Shown: positions 53,890-63,105, counted from the first letter of the stretch. The stretch is 64,000 bases of DNA from Hyphomicrobiales bacterium (GCA_900473915.1 UCNG01000003.1:62001-126000), one strand, 5' to 3'. Notes: a model not told the origin generated them from the letters alone. Numbers and translations: made by a program.

Positions 53890-55113
53890 ATGAATATTGC
53901 GACCGCTGGAAAGGCGATGCCCGCACCGACCGTAAAAATGCGCGACACGCGCATTGACGTGTTTCGTGCGCTCGCGCTGCTGACGATCTTCATCAACCAT
54001 GTGCCCGGCACGATCTACGAGCATCTTACACACAAGAATCTCGGCTTTTCCGATTCGGCAGAAGCCTTCGTGCTGATTTCCGGCATGGCCGTGGCACTGG
54101 CCTATGGATCGAAGTTCGCTCCCGGCAGCCGCCTGCTTCTGTCGCTCAAGATGTGGCGCCGCGCCGGTGTGCTTTATACAACGCATATCATGACCACCAT
54201 GGCGACCATCGCCATTTTCGCCGCCGCCGCAATCTTCCTCAAGCGTTCGGAATTGCTCACGCAGATCAACATCGCTCCGCTGGTCAAGCACCCGGTCGAG
54301 GCGCTGTTCGGCATCGTCACCATGGGCCACCAGCTCGGCTATAACAACATTCTGTCCATGTATGCCGTCATGCTGGTTCTGACGCCGATCCTGCTTCTCC
54401 TGGCGCGCGTCAGCCTGCCGCTGATGCTTGGCGTTTCCGGCACCGTCTGGTTCCTTTCGGGCCTCTATCATGTGGCGCCCGTCAATTATCCGACAGAGGG
54501 CGTCTGGTTCCTCAATCCGCTGTCGTGGCAGTTCCTGTTCGCGATCGGTATCGCAGGCGTGATGCATGTGCGTCGCGGCGGCGAACTGCCGAAGCATCCG
54601 CTGCTCATCGGCCTCGCCGTCGGCTATCTGGTGCTGGCGCTGGCGTGGGTGCGCATCCCGCTGTGGGGCATCGATGCATCGATGGGAATGCCGATGGTCA
54701 TTACCGGCTTCGACAAGACCTTCCTGTCGGGCCCGCGCCTGCTGCACGTGCTGGCGATTGCCTATCTCATTGCCGTCGTTCCGACGCTGAACAACATCGC
54801 CCGCACTGCGCCAGATAATCCACTCGCCATTCTCGGCAAGCATTCGCTGCCGGTCTTCATTGCCGGTACGCTGCTGGCTATGGTTGCGCAGGTGATGAAG
54901 CTCGTGAATCCCGGCGGCCTGCCATATGACACGCTGCTGATTGCAACCGGCATCGTGATGCAGTTCGCGCTGGCCTATTATCTGGAATGGCTGCCGACCA
55001 TCGGCTGGAGCAAGAAGGGTGCGCGCGCTTCGGCAAAGCCCGTCGTGCCCGCTGCCGAACCGGTCAAGATGCAGCTTGCATCCGGCACCAAGCCTGCGAT
55101 GCAGCGTTATTGA
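53890..55113 (+). CDS. opgC: OpgC-family membrane protein, probable cyclic glucan succinyl modifier (Cgm-like)
   Basis: 407-aa integral membrane protein with about ten helices. OpgC pattern: RDTRIDVFRALALLTIFINH near the start, GFSDSAEAFVLISGMAVALA, LWGIDASMGMPMVITG and ILGKHSLPVFIAGTLLAMVA. OpgC adds succinyl groups to osmoregulated periplasmic glucans. In Brucella the gene cgm (which I recall as BAB1_1718, a few genes from the ruv/tol cluster) succinylates cyclic beta-1,2-glucan, and this gene fits that position. ATG 53890 is chosen because AGGTAGGCTGG precedes it. Confidence 0.85.
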   Translation: MNIATAGKAMPAPTVKMRDTRIDVFRALALLTIFINHVPGTIYEHLTHKNLGFSDSAEAFVLISGMAVALAYGSKFAPGSRLLLSLKMWRRAGVLYTTHIMTTMATIAIFAAAAIFLKRSELLTQINIAPLVKHPVEALFGIVTMGHQLGYNNILSMYAVMLVLTPILLLLARVSLPLMLGVSGTVWFLSGLYHVAPVNYPTEGVWFLNPLSWQFLFAIGIAGVMHVRRGGELPKHPLLIGLAVGYLVLALAWVRIPLWGIDASMGMPMVITGFDKTFLSGPRLLHVLAIAYLIAVVPTLNNIARTAPDNPLAILGKHSLPVFIAGTLLAMVAQVMKLVNPGGLPYDTLLIATGIVMQFALAYYLEWLPTIGWSKKGARASAKPVVPAAEPVKMQLASGTKPAMQRY

Positions 55114-55121
55114 GCAGTGAT

Positions 55122-55148
55122 AAGCCGCCCCGTTTCGGGCGGCTTTTC
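55122..55148 (+). terminator. Rho-independent terminator of opgC
   Basis: AAGCCGCCC-CGTTTC-GGGCGGCTTTT, nine bases after the opgC stop. Confidence 0.85.
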
Positions 55149-55200
55149 CTTGGGGGGAAGTGCGGTCCCGCGTGAGAATATCCACAGTGCGGAACCGAAA

Positions 55201-55215
55201 TTAACCATTCATTAA
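55201..55215. promoter_or_regulatory. CtrA-binding site, full consensus
   Basis: TTAACCATTCATTAA = TTAA-N7-TTAA, and it also contains the extended TTAACCAT half-site. It lies about 21-35 bases before the likely 5' end of the small RNA that follows, the -35 position typical of CtrA-activated promoters. Confidence 0.65.
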
Positions 55216-55235
55216 TCTTAACGGTGTTAAATGGT

Positions 55236-55334
55236 TTACATCCAGTTCGGCTGGATTCTTACCGAGTGGTTTAGCCACTCTGTTTGACGCCTCCCTGTTA
55301 AACTCCTGAGAGCCGCCCTTGCGGCTCTTTTTTT
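55236..55334 (+). ncRNA. Predicted trans-acting small RNA with three hairpins
   Basis: No ORF. Three stems in a row: ATCCAG-TTCGG-CTGGAT (55240-55256), GAGTGG-TTTAG-CCACTC (55264-55280), then after an unpaired stretch containing CCTCCC (55290-55295) and CTCCT (55303-55307) an 8-bp terminator AGAGCCGC-CCTT-GCGGCTCT followed by seven T. This layout is typical of alphaproteobacterial trans-acting sRNAs that pair with ribosome binding sites. I cannot assign it to a named family. The 5' end is estimated. Confidence 0.65.
55309..55334 (+). terminator. Rho-independent terminator of the predicted sRNA
   Basis: AGAGCCGC-CCTT-GCGGCTCT with a seven-T tail. No protein gene ends just before it (opgC already has its own terminator 160 bases earlier), which argues for a separate short transcript. 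Confidence 0.9.
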
Positions 55335-55376
55335 ATGCGCTTTTTGCCGCGTCTTCATAAAAACCCTTCGAAAATA

Positions 55377-55391
55377 TTAACCGAACGTTAA
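55377..55391. promoter_or_regulatory. CtrA-binding site upstream of rcdA
   Basis: TTAACCGAACGTTAA = TTAA-N7-TTAA, about 165 bases upstream of the rcdA frame and downstream of the sRNA terminator, so it belongs to the rcdA promoter. Confidence 0.65.
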
Positions 55392-55555
55392 ACATAAACT
55401 TGCGCGACCGTGCATGAAGGTGCAGTTTGTCGTGGACTTGTTTAGCGTAGCTGTTCCGTCTCAGCCTCCCCCATGGTCGAACAGCGGTTCAATGGTTTCA
55501 TTCGTATCCGCCTGGAAAATCCCACAGGCGTATACGGCAACGGAATGGGCCGCCG

Positions 55556-56113
55556 ATGCAGGCGGTCATGCAAGGTGGCAGAGCAGTGATTAGCGAACAG
55601 GGTCAGATGCCGAGCAATATGATCAGCCTCGCGGAGCGCATGGTCTTCTCGGATTCGTTCAAGCCGATCTATACGCAAGGCATGGATATGGTCGAGGAAG
55701 CGGCAAGCTATCTTGACGGCGAGGGCCGCGAGGATGCGCGCAACCTGTCGCGCGTCGCCGCGACGCTTTATGCCGCCGAATCGATGCGGCTGACCACGCG
55801 CCTCATGCAGATTGCCTCCTGGTTGCTGCTTCAGCGCGCGGCGCGCAGCGGAGAAATGTCCCGCCAGCAGGTTGCCGCCGAAAAGGCCAAGGTGCGCCTC
55901 GACACGCCGTCGGCGGGTGAGGCCGCGCAGGGCTGGTCCGAGCTGCCCGCCGCATTCGTGGAACTGGTTGAGCGGTCCATGCGCCTGCAGGCCCGCGTGC
56001 GCCGCATGGACCGTGAGGTCTATGGCGAGGTGGTTTCGTTGCAAGGCGTCCCGCGCGGCAACCCGGTTTCCGAGCAGATTGTGCTGTTAAAAACCGCTTT
56101 CGGCGCTTCATAA
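55556..56113 (+). CDS. rcdA: RcdA/DUF1465 regulator of CtrA proteolysis
   Basis: 185 aa from ATG 55556; GTG 55586 (with AAGGTGG upstream) and ATG 55607 are alternatives. The DUF1465 core is clear: MISLAERMVFSDSFKPIYTQ, MDMVEEAASYLDGEGREDAR, LYAAESMRLTTRLMQIASWL, then a helical end VERSMRLQARVRRMDREVYG. RcdA is an adaptor delivering CtrA to ClpXP in Caulobacter, together with CpdR and PopA. A CtrA site upstream suggests a feedback loop. Followed by ruvC. Confidence 0.87.
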   Translation: MQAVMQGGRAVISEQGQMPSNMISLAERMVFSDSFKPIYTQGMDMVEEAASYLDGEGREDARNLSRVAATLYAAESMRLTTRLMQIASWLLLQRAARSGEMSRQQVAAEKAKVRLDTPSAGEAAQGWSELPAAFVELVERSMRLQARVRRMDREVYGEVVSLQGVPRGNPVSEQIVLLKTAFGAS

Positions 56114-56123
56114 CCATTGAACA

Positions 56124-56155
56124 TATGCGCCCTTCGGGGCGCATGTTTCTCTTTT
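56124..56155 (+). terminator. Possible terminator downstream of rcdA
   Basis: ATGCGCCCC-type stem, ATGCGCC-CTTCGG-GGCGCAT (56124-56143), followed by GTTTCTCTTTT. Moderate quality. Confidence 0.55.
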
Positions 56156-56204
56156 GTTCACTTTTCTGCTGTCAAGTGAATCCGTCTGAGGATAGGGTTC
56201 GCTT

Positions 56205-56723
56205 ATGAAAGAAACGATTCGCATCATTGGTATCGATCCGGGCCTGCGCCGTACCGGCTGGGGCATTGTCGAATCGCTTGGCAATTCGCTGCATTTCATT
56301 GGTTCGGGGACCGTGACCTCGAATGCCGAGATGGACCTCGCATCCCGCCTCTGCCAGCTTCATGAAGGGCTTTCCAAAGTCCTGCACGAATATATGCCGC
56401 ACGAGGCGGCGGTCGAACATACCTTCGTCAACAAGGACGCAACGGCGACATTGAAGCTTGGGCAGGCGCGCGGCATTGCGCTGCTGGCCCCGGCGCAGGC
56501 TGGCCTGCCGGTTGCCGAATATGCGCCGAATGCCGTCAAGAAGGCGGTGATCGGCGTCGGCCATGGTGAGAAGCAGCAGATTCATATGATGGTGAAAGTG
56601 CTGATGCCGCGCGCATCCTTCGATACGAGCGATGCCGCCGATGCGCTTGCCATCGCCATTTGCCATGCGCATCACCGGCAGAGCATCGCCAGTGCGCGCC
56701 GGTTGCAACAACTTATCGCGTAG
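56205..56723 (+). CDS. ruvC: Holliday junction resolvase RuvC
   Basis: 172-aa RNase H-fold endonuclease that cuts Holliday junctions. Catalytic acids are visible in [13 protein letters not shown] (Asp11), [19 protein letters not shown] (Glu) and [20 protein letters not shown] (two Asp). First of ruvC-ruvA-ruvB; its stop lies six bases before ruvA. Standard length. Confidence 0.96.
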   Translation: MKETIRIIGIDPGLRRTGWGIVESLGNSLHFIGSGTVTSNAEMDLASRLCQLHEGLSKVLHEYMPHEAAVEHTFVNKDATATLKLGQARGIALLAPAQAGLPVAEYAPNAVKKAVIGVGHGEKQQIHMMVKVLMPRASFDTSDAADALAIAICHAHHRQSIASARRLQQLIA

Positions 56724-56729
56724 GTGGCC

Positions 56730-57347
56730 ATGATCGGTAAACTCAAGGGTGTGATCGATGAAATCGCCGAGGATCATGCGGTTATCGACGTGCATGGCGT
56801 CGGCTATGTCGCTTTTTGCTCGGCGCGCACGCTGGGCAATCTGGGTGGCGCAGGCGAGGCGGCGGTGTTGTTCATCGAAACCTATGTCCGCGAGGACATG
56901 ATCCGCCTTTACGGATTTGCCAGTCAGCTTGAGCGCGAATGGTTCCGCCTGTTGCAGAGCGTGCAGGGCGTCGGCGCGAAAGTGGCGCTTGCCGTGCTTG
57001 GCACGCTGTCGCCGTCGGAACTCGCCAATGCGATTGCGTTGCGTGACATCGCCATGGTGTCGCGCGCGCCGGGCGTGGGCAAGAAAGTGGCGGAGCGCAT
57101 CGTCACGGAATTGAAGAACAAGGCTCCTGCCTTCGCCGGTGATGCGAGCGGCACGATCGGGCTCAAGCAGGAACTTGGTGCAGGCGCTGCACCGGCGCCG
57201 GTAGCCGATGCGGTATCTGCGCTTTCCAATCTTGGTTATTCACGCGACCAGGCTGCCAATGCGGTTGCCGCTGCGCTGAAAGAGGCGGGCGAGGATGCCG
57301 ATTCGGCAAAGCTCATCCGGTTGGGTTTGAAGGAACTTTCCCGATGA
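56730..57347 (+). CDS. ruvA: Holliday junction DNA helicase subunit RuvA
   Basis: 205-aa junction-binding protein: [20 protein letters not shown], helix-hairpin-helix motifs in [20 protein letters not shown] and [20 protein letters not shown], and a C-terminal RuvB-binding domain ([20 protein letters not shown]). An in-frame GTG at 56724 would add two residues. It targets RuvB to junctions for branch migration. Confidence 0.96.
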   Translation: MIGKLKGVIDEIAEDHAVIDVHGVGYVAFCSARTLGNLGGAGEAAVLFIETYVREDMIRLYGFASQLEREWFRLLQSVQGVGAKVALAVLGTLSPSELANAIALRDIAMVSRAPGVGKKVAERIVTELKNKAPAFAGDASGTIGLKQELGAGAAPAPVADAVSALSNLGYSRDQAANAVAAALKEAGEDADSAKLIRLGLKELSR

Positions 57348-57402
57348 TGGACTGCCGGGCGAGAGACTTGCCTGAACGATATGTTCATGCGAGGAGGAAG
57401 GC

Positions 57403-58443
57403 ATGAGCGACCGCAACCCTCTCATTGATGCAGATAGACGCGTAGACGAAGACAATACGCTGCGCCCCCAGACGCTCGACGATTTCGTCGGCCAGGCGGC
57501 AGCGCGCGCCAATCTGAAAGTGTTTATCGAAGCCGCCAAGGTGCGCGGCGAGGCGCTGGACCATGTGCTGTTCGTTGGCCCTCCCGGTCTCGGCAAGACG
57601 ACGCTGGCGCAGATCATGGCCAAGGAACTCGGCGTCAATTTCCGTTCGACGTCCGGCCCGGTCATCGCCAAGGCGGGCGATCTGGCGGCGCTGCTCACCA
57701 ATCTCGAAGAGCGTGACGTGCTTTTCATCGACGAAATCCATCGCCTGAGCCCGGCAGTGGAAGAAATTCTCTATCCGGCGATGGAGGATTTCCAGCTCGA
57801 CCTCATCATCGGTGAGGGACCGGCGGCGCGCTCCGTCAAGATCGATCTGGCCAAGTTCACGCTGGTTGCGGCGACGACCCGTCTGGGCCTCCTGACCACG
57901 CCGCTGCGTGACCGCTTCGGCATTCCGGTGCGGCTCAATTTCTACACGGTCGAGGAACTGGAATATATCGTGCGGCGCGGCGCGCGCATCATGCAGATGG
58001 GCATTTCGCCGGACGGCGCGATGGAAGTTGCCCGCCGTTCACGTGGTACGCCGCGCATTGCCGGGCGGCTGTTGCGCCGCGTTCGCGATTTCGCGCTGGT
58101 CGCGGGCGCTGATGTCATCGATCGCAAGATCGCCGATGAGGCGCTGTCGCGTCTGGAAGTGGATAATCGCGGGCTGGACCAGCTCGACCGGCGTTATCTC
58201 AACATCATCGCGCGCAATTTCGGCGGCGGTCCGGTGGGGATTGAAACAATCGCTGCCGGCCTGTCCGAGCCGCGTGACGCGATTGAAGACATTATCGAAC
58301 CCTATCTGATCCAGCAGGGTTTCCTGCAACGCACGCCGCGTGGCCGGGTGCTCACGGCTGTCGCCTGGCAGCATCTGGGACTGCCTGCGCCCGCTGAAAT
58401 CATCCAGCAGTCGCAATACGGCCTCTTCATGGAAGACGAATGA
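57403..58443 (+). CDS. ruvB: Holliday junction DNA helicase RuvB
   Basis: 346-aa AAA+ motor. Walker [21 protein letters not shown], Walker [21 protein letters not shown], sensor 1 [20 protein letters not shown], arginine finger region and the C-terminal winged helix ([20 protein letters not shown]). GGAGGAAGGC precedes the start. Its stop overlaps the ybgC start as ATGA, linking DNA repair and tol-pal genes in one transcript. Confidence 0.97.
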   Translation: MSDRNPLIDADRRVDEDNTLRPQTLDDFVGQAAARANLKVFIEAAKVRGEALDHVLFVGPPGLGKTTLAQIMAKELGVNFRSTSGPVIAKAGDLAALLTNLEERDVLFIDEIHRLSPAVEEILYPAMEDFQLDLIIGEGPAARSVKIDLAKFTLVAATTRLGLLTTPLRDRFGIPVRLNFYTVEELEYIVRRGARIMQMGISPDGAMEVARRSRGTPRIAGRLLRRVRDFALVAGADVIDRKIADEALSRLEVDNRGLDQLDRRYLNIIARNFGGGPVGIETIAAGLSEPRDAIEDIIEPYLIQQGFLQRTPRGRVLTAVAWQHLGLPAPAEIIQQSQYGLFMEDE

Positions 58444-58889
58444 CCGACAAGCAGCAACAGGCCGTATCCGGCGAACTCAAAGACGGCGCGCATCTTCTTT
58501 ATGCCCGCATCTATTATGCCGATACGGATTTTTCCGGCTTCGTCTATCACGGCCGCTATCTGGAATTCTATGAGCGTGGACGCACGGACTTCCTGCGCTT
58601 GCAGGATGTTCACCATATCGAGCTGGCCGAAGGCGCGCTCGGCGAAGAAATGGTCTGGGTCGTTCGCCGCATGGAGATCGACTATAAATCGCCCGCGAAG
58701 ATGGACGACCTCATTCTGATCGAAACCCGCGTCAGCGAAATTCGCGGCGCGCGGGTTATCATGGCGCAGAAGATCACCTGCGAGGGCCGCCTGCTTTCGG
58801 AAGCGAGGGTTGAAGCGGTCATGATAACCAAGGCAGGTCACCCGCGCCGCATTCCCGATGAATGGCGGGAAGCTTTTACCGGTTCCTGA
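58440..58889 (+). CDS. ybgC: Tol-Pal associated acyl-CoA thioesterase YbgC
   Basis: 149-aa hotdog-fold thioesterase. The catalytic Asp lies in [20 protein letters not shown], followed by ERGRTDFLR and the sheet [18 protein letters not shown]. YbgC is regularly found before tolQ and hydrolyses short acyl-CoA or binds acyl carrier protein in lipid metabolism. Start overlaps the ruvB stop. A 332-base gap separates it from tolQ here. Confidence 0.93.
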   Translation: MTDKQQQAVSGELKDGAHLLYARIYYADTDFSGFVYHGRYLEFYERGRTDFLRLQDVHHIELAEGALGEEMVWVVRRMEIDYKSPAKMDDLILIETRVSEIRGARVIMAQKITCEGRLLSEARVEAVMITKAGHPRRIPDEWREAFTGS

Positions 58890-59221
58890 GCGGTTCCCAC
58901 TTTTTTAGGATGGATGCAAACGCTAACGCATCTTTAACCATAATATCCCATTAATCACCCTGACGGAATCGGTTGAGAGGCTGGCTTGAAGCGCAGCGCC
59001 TTCCTTTCACCAAAATTAACCGTAACAAGCGCCTGATGGATTTAAAGTTGAAATCCGGGATGGCGGTTGCGGTGCGAAGTGTCGGCCGCTCGTCGGGCAG
59101 GTACGGCTTCACGTTGAAAAGCTGCGCAAGGTTAGAGTGTCTGTTTTCAGACGCTGGGTAACGGATTTGCGATACCGCCCGGTCAAGTGGCCGGGCGTTT
59201 GGATTCGAGGACGGTAGATCG
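58890..59221. other. Intergenic region before tolQ
   Basis: 332 bases. Contains a fragment of the dispersed repeat (GAGCGGTTCCCACTTTTTT, 58888-58906), CtrA-like half sites TTAACCAT (58934-58941) and TTAACC (near 59016), and a GC-rich hairpin CGCCCGG-TCAAGTGG-CCGGGCG-TTT at 59176-59200 only 22 bases before the tolQ start, which may attenuate or stabilise the leader. The open frame at 58973-59161 looks non-coding. Confidence 0.5.
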
Positions 59222-59932
59222 ATGGAAAATGTTGCGTTAGCGGCCCCCGCCGCCGATGTTACCCTCTGGGGCCTGTTCATGCAGGCGAACTGGGTCGTCA
59301 AGCTGGTTATGCTTGGCCTGTTGTTCGCCTCGATCTGGACCTGGGCTATCATCGTGGACAAGACGATTGCCTACGGACGTGCGCGGCGCGCGATTGATCG
59401 CTTCGAGCAGACGTTCTGGTCCGGCCAGTCGCTGGAAGAACTTTATCGCAATCTCGGCGAACGCCGCACCACCGGCATGGCATCCATCTTCATGGCCGCG
59501 ATGCGCGAGTGGAAGAAATCATTCGAAAAGGGCGCCCGCTCCCCCATCGGTCTCCAGATGCGCATCGACAAGGCCATGGATGTCGCGCTGGCGCGTGAAA
59601 GCGAAAAGCTGGAATCGCGACTGGGCTTTCTGGCGACCATCGGTTCTGCTGCTCCCTTCATCGGCCTGTTCGGCACGGTTGTCGGCATCATGACCTCGTT
59701 CCAGGCCATCGCCGCTTCCAAGAACACCAGCCTTGCCGTCGTTGCGCCGGGTATCGCCGAAGCGCTTCTGGCGACGGCCATCGGCCTTCTCGCCGCTATT
59801 CCTGCCGTTATCGCCTACAACAAGCTGTCTGCGGATGCGGGCAAGATTGGCGGGCGGCTGGAAGGTTTTGCGGACGAGTTTTCCGCCATACTGTCGCGCC
59901 AAATTGATGAGAAGCTGACGCCGCGTAATTAA
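59222..59932 (+). CDS. tolQ: Tol-Pal system protein TolQ
   Basis: 236-aa inner-membrane proton-channel subunit with three helices (WVVKLVMLGLLFASIWTWAI; FLATIGSAAPFIGLFGTVVG; IAEALLATAIGLLAAIPAVI). It works with TolR to energise TolA for outer-membrane constriction during division. ATG 59222 follows ACGGTAGATCG. Spacing of 46 bases to tolR. Confidence 0.96.
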   Translation: MENVALAAPAADVTLWGLFMQANWVVKLVMLGLLFASIWTWAIIVDKTIAYGRARRAIDRFEQTFWSGQSLEELYRNLGERRTTGMASIFMAAMREWKKSFEKGARSPIGLQMRIDKAMDVALARESEKLESRLGFLATIGSAAPFIGLFGTVVGIMTSFQAIAASKNTSLAVVAPGIAEALLATAIGLLAAIPAVIAYNKLSADAGKIGGRLEGFADEFSAILSRQIDEKLTPRN

Positions 59933-59978
59933 GCGGCATCAAGCATCGAGTGTAGTTTCAGCCTTCGGGAATCTTGCA

Positions 59979-60431
59979 ATGGGCATGTCGGTCGGAAATC
60001 AGGGAATGCAGTCGGGCGGACGCCGCAGGCGCGGCCGCAAGAAGGCGCTCATGAGCGAAATCAACGTGACGCCGTTCGTCGACGTGATGCTCGTTCTCCT
60101 CATCATCTTCATGGTTTCCGCGCCGCTTCTGACGGTTGGCGTGCCGATTGACCTGCCCGATACGCAGGCCAAGGCCATGAATGCCGACACGCAGCCGATC
60201 ACCGTTTCGGTCAACAGCGAGGGCAAGATCTACCTGCAGGAAACCGAAATTCCCATCGAAGAAGTGGTACCGAAACTCCAGGCCATCGCCAAGACGGGCT
60301 ATGAGGAGCGCATTTTCGTGCGCGGTGACAAGGCTGCCGATTACGGCACCGTCATGAAAGTCATGGCCCGCATTTCCGCCGCCGGTTTCAAGAATATCGG
60401 CCTTGTGACCCTCCAGGAGCAGGATAGCTGA
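59979..60431 (+). CDS. tolR: Tol-Pal system protein TolR
   Basis: 150-aa ExbD/TolR protein with one helix carrying the proton-coupling aspartate (MSEINVTPFVDVMLVLLIIF) and a periplasmic domain (VPIDLPDTQAKAMNADTQPI, YGTVMKVMARISAAGFKNIG). A basic N-terminal extension (GGRRRRGRKKA) precedes the usual start; ATG 60051 would be the shorter option, but ATG 59979 is plausible in Rhizobiales. It forms the TolQ-TolR motor. Confidence 0.94.
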   Translation: MGMSVGNQGMQSGGRRRRGRKKALMSEINVTPFVDVMLVLLIIFMVSAPLLTVGVPIDLPDTQAKAMNADTQPITVSVNSEGKIYLQETEIPIEEVVPKLQAIAKTGYEERIFVRGDKAADYGTVMKVMARISAAGFKNIGLVTLQEQDS

Positions 60432-60438
60432 CGCCATC

Positions 60439-61509
60439 ATGAAGGCTGGCCTGACATCTTCTGTTGCCTTGCATGCCGTTGCGGTTGCGCTGGCAGTGGT
60501 TTCGTTTTCCTCGCCGAAGGCTTTCGACGTGCAGGATTCGGAGTCATTTCCGGTCGATATCGTACCGATCGAGTCGATAACCCAAATCCAGCAGGGCGAC
60601 AAAAAAGCGCCCATGAAGGAAAAATCCGCGCCGATCCCGACGACGAAGCCGCAAACCGTTCCCGACGCCCAGAATGTCGGCGATCAGGACGTGGACACCA
60701 CGACGCCCCCGAAGCCCGACCCGAAGGCGAAACCGATTGAGGCGGCCGAGGAGCCGAAGGCGCAGCCGGAACCGGTGAAAAAGCCAGAGCCGAAGCCTGA
60801 TCCCAAGCCGGAACCGAAGCCCGAGGAAAAGCCGACGCCGGTTCCCGCGACCGAAGTTCAGACCAAACCCGAGCCGAAGCAGGAAGTGAAGCCTGACCCG
60901 GTCGCCGAAGCCATCGAAAAGCAGGCTGAAGCACCGGATGCTGAGGCGCCGAAGCTGCCGGACAAGGTGCCTGCACCGGAGGCAAAGCCGAAACCGCCGC
61001 AGGCGCAGACGGCCAAGACCAACGAGCGCAAGCAGCCGGAAGAAAAGAAGAAGACGCAAAGCGCCTCGCAGACTTCGCAGTCGAAGAATGATGCAATTGC
61101 CGATGAGGTCGCAGCCCTTCTCAACAAGCAGAAGGCGTCCGGCGGCGGCGCCAAGCGTTCCACCGATCAGGCATCGCTGGGCGGCAAGAAGAATACCGGC
61201 GGCTCCAAGCTCAGCCAGAGCGAAATGGACGCGCTGCGCGGTGCGATTTCGAAGTGCTGGAACGTTCCCGCCGGTGTGGCGGACGCGCCGGGACTGGTCG
61301 TGACCGTCAAGATGAAGCTCAACCAGGATGGCTCCATTCAGGGGGTTCCGGAAGTGACATCGGGCGGCGGCGGTGATGGTGTGGGTCGTGCAGCAGCCGA
61401 GAGCGCCAAGCGCGCTGTCGCACGCTGCGCACCGTACAATCTGCCAGTCGACAAATATGATTCATGGTCGGAAGTGATCGTCAATTTCGACCCAAGCGAA
61501 ATGTTCTGA
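60439..61509 (+). CDS. tolA: Tol-Pal system protein TolA
   Basis: 356-aa protein. N-terminal membrane anchor ([20 protein letters not shown]), a long Pro/Lys/Glu-rich linker (about residues 45-220, repeats such as [18 protein letters not shown]) and a C-terminal TolA/TonB-like domain ([20 protein letters not shown] to [16 protein letters not shown]). It bridges TolQR to Pal and TolB across the periplasm. Starts seven bases after tolR. Confidence 0.93.
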   Translation: MKAGLTSSVALHAVAVALAVVSFSSPKAFDVQDSESFPVDIVPIESITQIQQGDKKAPMKEKSAPIPTTKPQTVPDAQNVGDQDVDTTTPPKPDPKAKPIEAAEEPKAQPEPVKKPEPKPDPKPEPKPEEKPTPVPATEVQTKPEPKQEVKPDPVAEAIEKQAEAPDAEAPKLPDKVPAPEAKPKPPQAQTAKTNERKQPEEKKKTQSASQTSQSKNDAIADEVAALLNKQKASGGGAKRSTDQASLGGKKNTGGSKLSQSEMDALRGAISKCWNVPAGVADAPGLVVTVKMKLNQDGSIQGVPEVTSGGGGDGVGRAAAESAKRAVARCAPYNLPVDKYDSWSEVIVNFDPSEMF

Positions 61510-61567
61510 CCGGGTTTCCGGTCGCCAACCAAACTTACTTGCCAAGGACAAAGAGGTCCCAGAAGAC

Positions 61568-62899
61568 ATGAAAATCGGCATCATCAATACAAAGATCCGG
61601 ACGGTCTTTTCGGCTTTCGCGTGTATGATTGCCGCAAGCCTTGTCTGCACCATGCCGGCGCGCGCCGTCGTGGAAATCAACATCAACAAGGGTGTGATCG
61701 AGCCGTTGCCGATCGCCATCACCGATTTCCTTTCGGCCGACCAGCTCGGGCCGAATATCACCTCGGTCATCGCGGCCGATCTTGAGCGGTCTGGCCTGTT
61801 CGCGCCGATCGACAAGGGCGCCTTCATCGAGAAGATTTCCAATCCCGACGCGGCTCCGCGTTTCGAGGACTGGAAGGTCATCAACGCGCAGGCGCTGGTC
61901 ACGGGCCGCATCACCAAGCAGCCGGATGGCCGTCTCAAGGCCGAGTTCCGCCTGTGGGATACGTTCGGCGGCCAGCAGATGATCGGCCAGCAGTTCTTCA
62001 CCACGCCGGACAACTGGCGCCGCGTCGCGCATATCATCGCTGACGCCATCTATGAGCGCCTGACCGGTGAAAAGGGCTATTTCGATACGCGCGTCGTTTT
62101 CGTAGATGAATCCGGCCCGGCACAGAAGCGCGTGAAGCGTCTGGCCATCATGGATCAGGATGGCGCCAATGTGCGTTACATTTCGGACGGCCGCTCCATT
62201 TCGCTGACGCCGCGTTTCTCGCCGAACCGTCAGGAAGTCACCTATATGTCGTATGAAGGCGGCTCGCCGAAAGTGTATCTGCTGCAGCTCGAAACGGGCC
62301 AGCGTGAGCTTGTCGGCAACTTCCCCGGCATGACGATTGCCCCGCGCTTCTCGCCGGATGGCCAGAAGGTGGTGATGAGCCTGCTTCAGGACGACGGCAG
62401 CGCCAATATCTATTCGATGGACCTGCGCAATCGTTCGACCACACGCCTGACCAACAGCCAGGCGATCGATACGAGCGCGTCCTATTCGCCGGACGGTTCG
62501 CAGATCGTTTTCTCCTCCGACCGGGGCGGGCGTCCGCAGCTTTATGTCATGGGTGCCGATGGCTCCAATCCGCGCCGCATCTCGATGGGCGACGGCAGCT
62601 ATAACACGCCGGTCTGGTCTCCGCGCGGCGATCTCATCGCCTTCACCAAGCAGTCGCAGGGCCAGTTCTCCATCGGCGTGATGAAGACGGACGGCTCGGG
62701 CGAACGCCTCTTGACCTCCGGCTTCCACAATGAAGGTCCGACCTGGGCACCGAACGGCCGCGTTCTGATGTTCTTCCGCAAGGCAGCCGGTGCCGGTGGC
62801 CCGAAACTCTTCACCATCGACCTGACCGGCCGCAACGAACGCCAGATCCAGACGCCGAACTTCTCGTCCGACCCGGCATGGTCGCCGCTGCTCGAATAG
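61568..62899 (+). CDS. tolB: Tol-Pal system beta-propeller protein TolB
   Basis: 443-aa periplasmic protein with a signal peptide ([20 protein letters not shown]), an N-terminal domain ([36 protein letters not shown]) and a six-bladed WD40-like propeller with repeats such as [20 protein letters not shown] and [20 protein letters not shown]. It binds Pal and is released by TolA. The terminator at 62926 ends the tolQRAB transcript, so pal has its own promoter. Confidence 0.97.
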   Translation: MKIGIINTKIRTVFSAFACMIAASLVCTMPARAVVEININKGVIEPLPIAITDFLSADQLGPNITSVIAADLERSGLFAPIDKGAFIEKISNPDAAPRFEDWKVINAQALVTGRITKQPDGRLKAEFRLWDTFGGQQMIGQQFFTTPDNWRRVAHIIADAIYERLTGEKGYFDTRVVFVDESGPAQKRVKRLAIMDQDGANVRYISDGRSISLTPRFSPNRQEVTYMSYEGGSPKVYLLQLETGQRELVGNFPGMTIAPRFSPDGQKVVMSLLQDDGSANIYSMDLRNRSTTRLTNSQAIDTSASYSPDGSQIVFSSDRGGRPQLYVMGADGSNPRRISMGDGSYNTPVWSPRGDLIAFTKQSQGQFSIGVMKTDGSGERLLTSGFHNEGPTWAPNGRVLMFFRKAAGAGGPKLFTIDLTGRNERQIQTPNFSSDPAWSPLLE

Positions 62900-62925
62900 A
62901 CTTGCGCAAAGCGTTGCCAAAGTTG

Positions 62926-62957
62926 AAGGCGCGAAGCTTCGGTTTCGCGCCTTTTTT
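62926..62957 (+). terminator. Rho-independent terminator of tolQRAB
   Basis: AAGGCGCGAA-GCTTCGG-TTTCGCGCCTTTTTT: long stem with T-run, 27 bases after the tolB stop. Confidence 0.9.
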
Positions 62958-62959
62958 AT

Positions 62960-63105
62960 GCTGGAGCGGCTCCCGTTGAACCGGAATCGGAGAACCGCTT
63001 TGTTGTTTTATCGCATTATCCTCACGTATCGAAGCGGGATCAGAAATCAGTCCAGTGGACTGATTTCGCCGCGCAGGCGCTTCGCAGTTTTGCTGGAAAT
63101 GCTAA
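62960..63105. repeat. Intergenic palindromic repeat, copy 2
   Basis: Contains GAAATCAGTCCA-G-TGGACTGATTTC (63043-63067), the same 25-base palindrome as at 21841-21865, and ends TTCGCAGTTTTGCTGGAAATGCT (63079-63102), related to the hairpin repeats at 10058-10101 and 63917-63960. It lies between tolB and pal. Confidence 0.75.

Noticed and set aside
55190-55230. EcfG-type promoter GGAAC...CGTT before the sRNA
   Set aside because: GGAAC is present near 55190, but no CGTT falls 16-17 bases later; the region is better explained by the CtrA site.
58973-59161. Small ORF between ybgC and tolQ
   Set aside because: No ribosome binding site, no recognisable composition, and it overlaps repeat and leader structure. 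Left unannotated as a gene.
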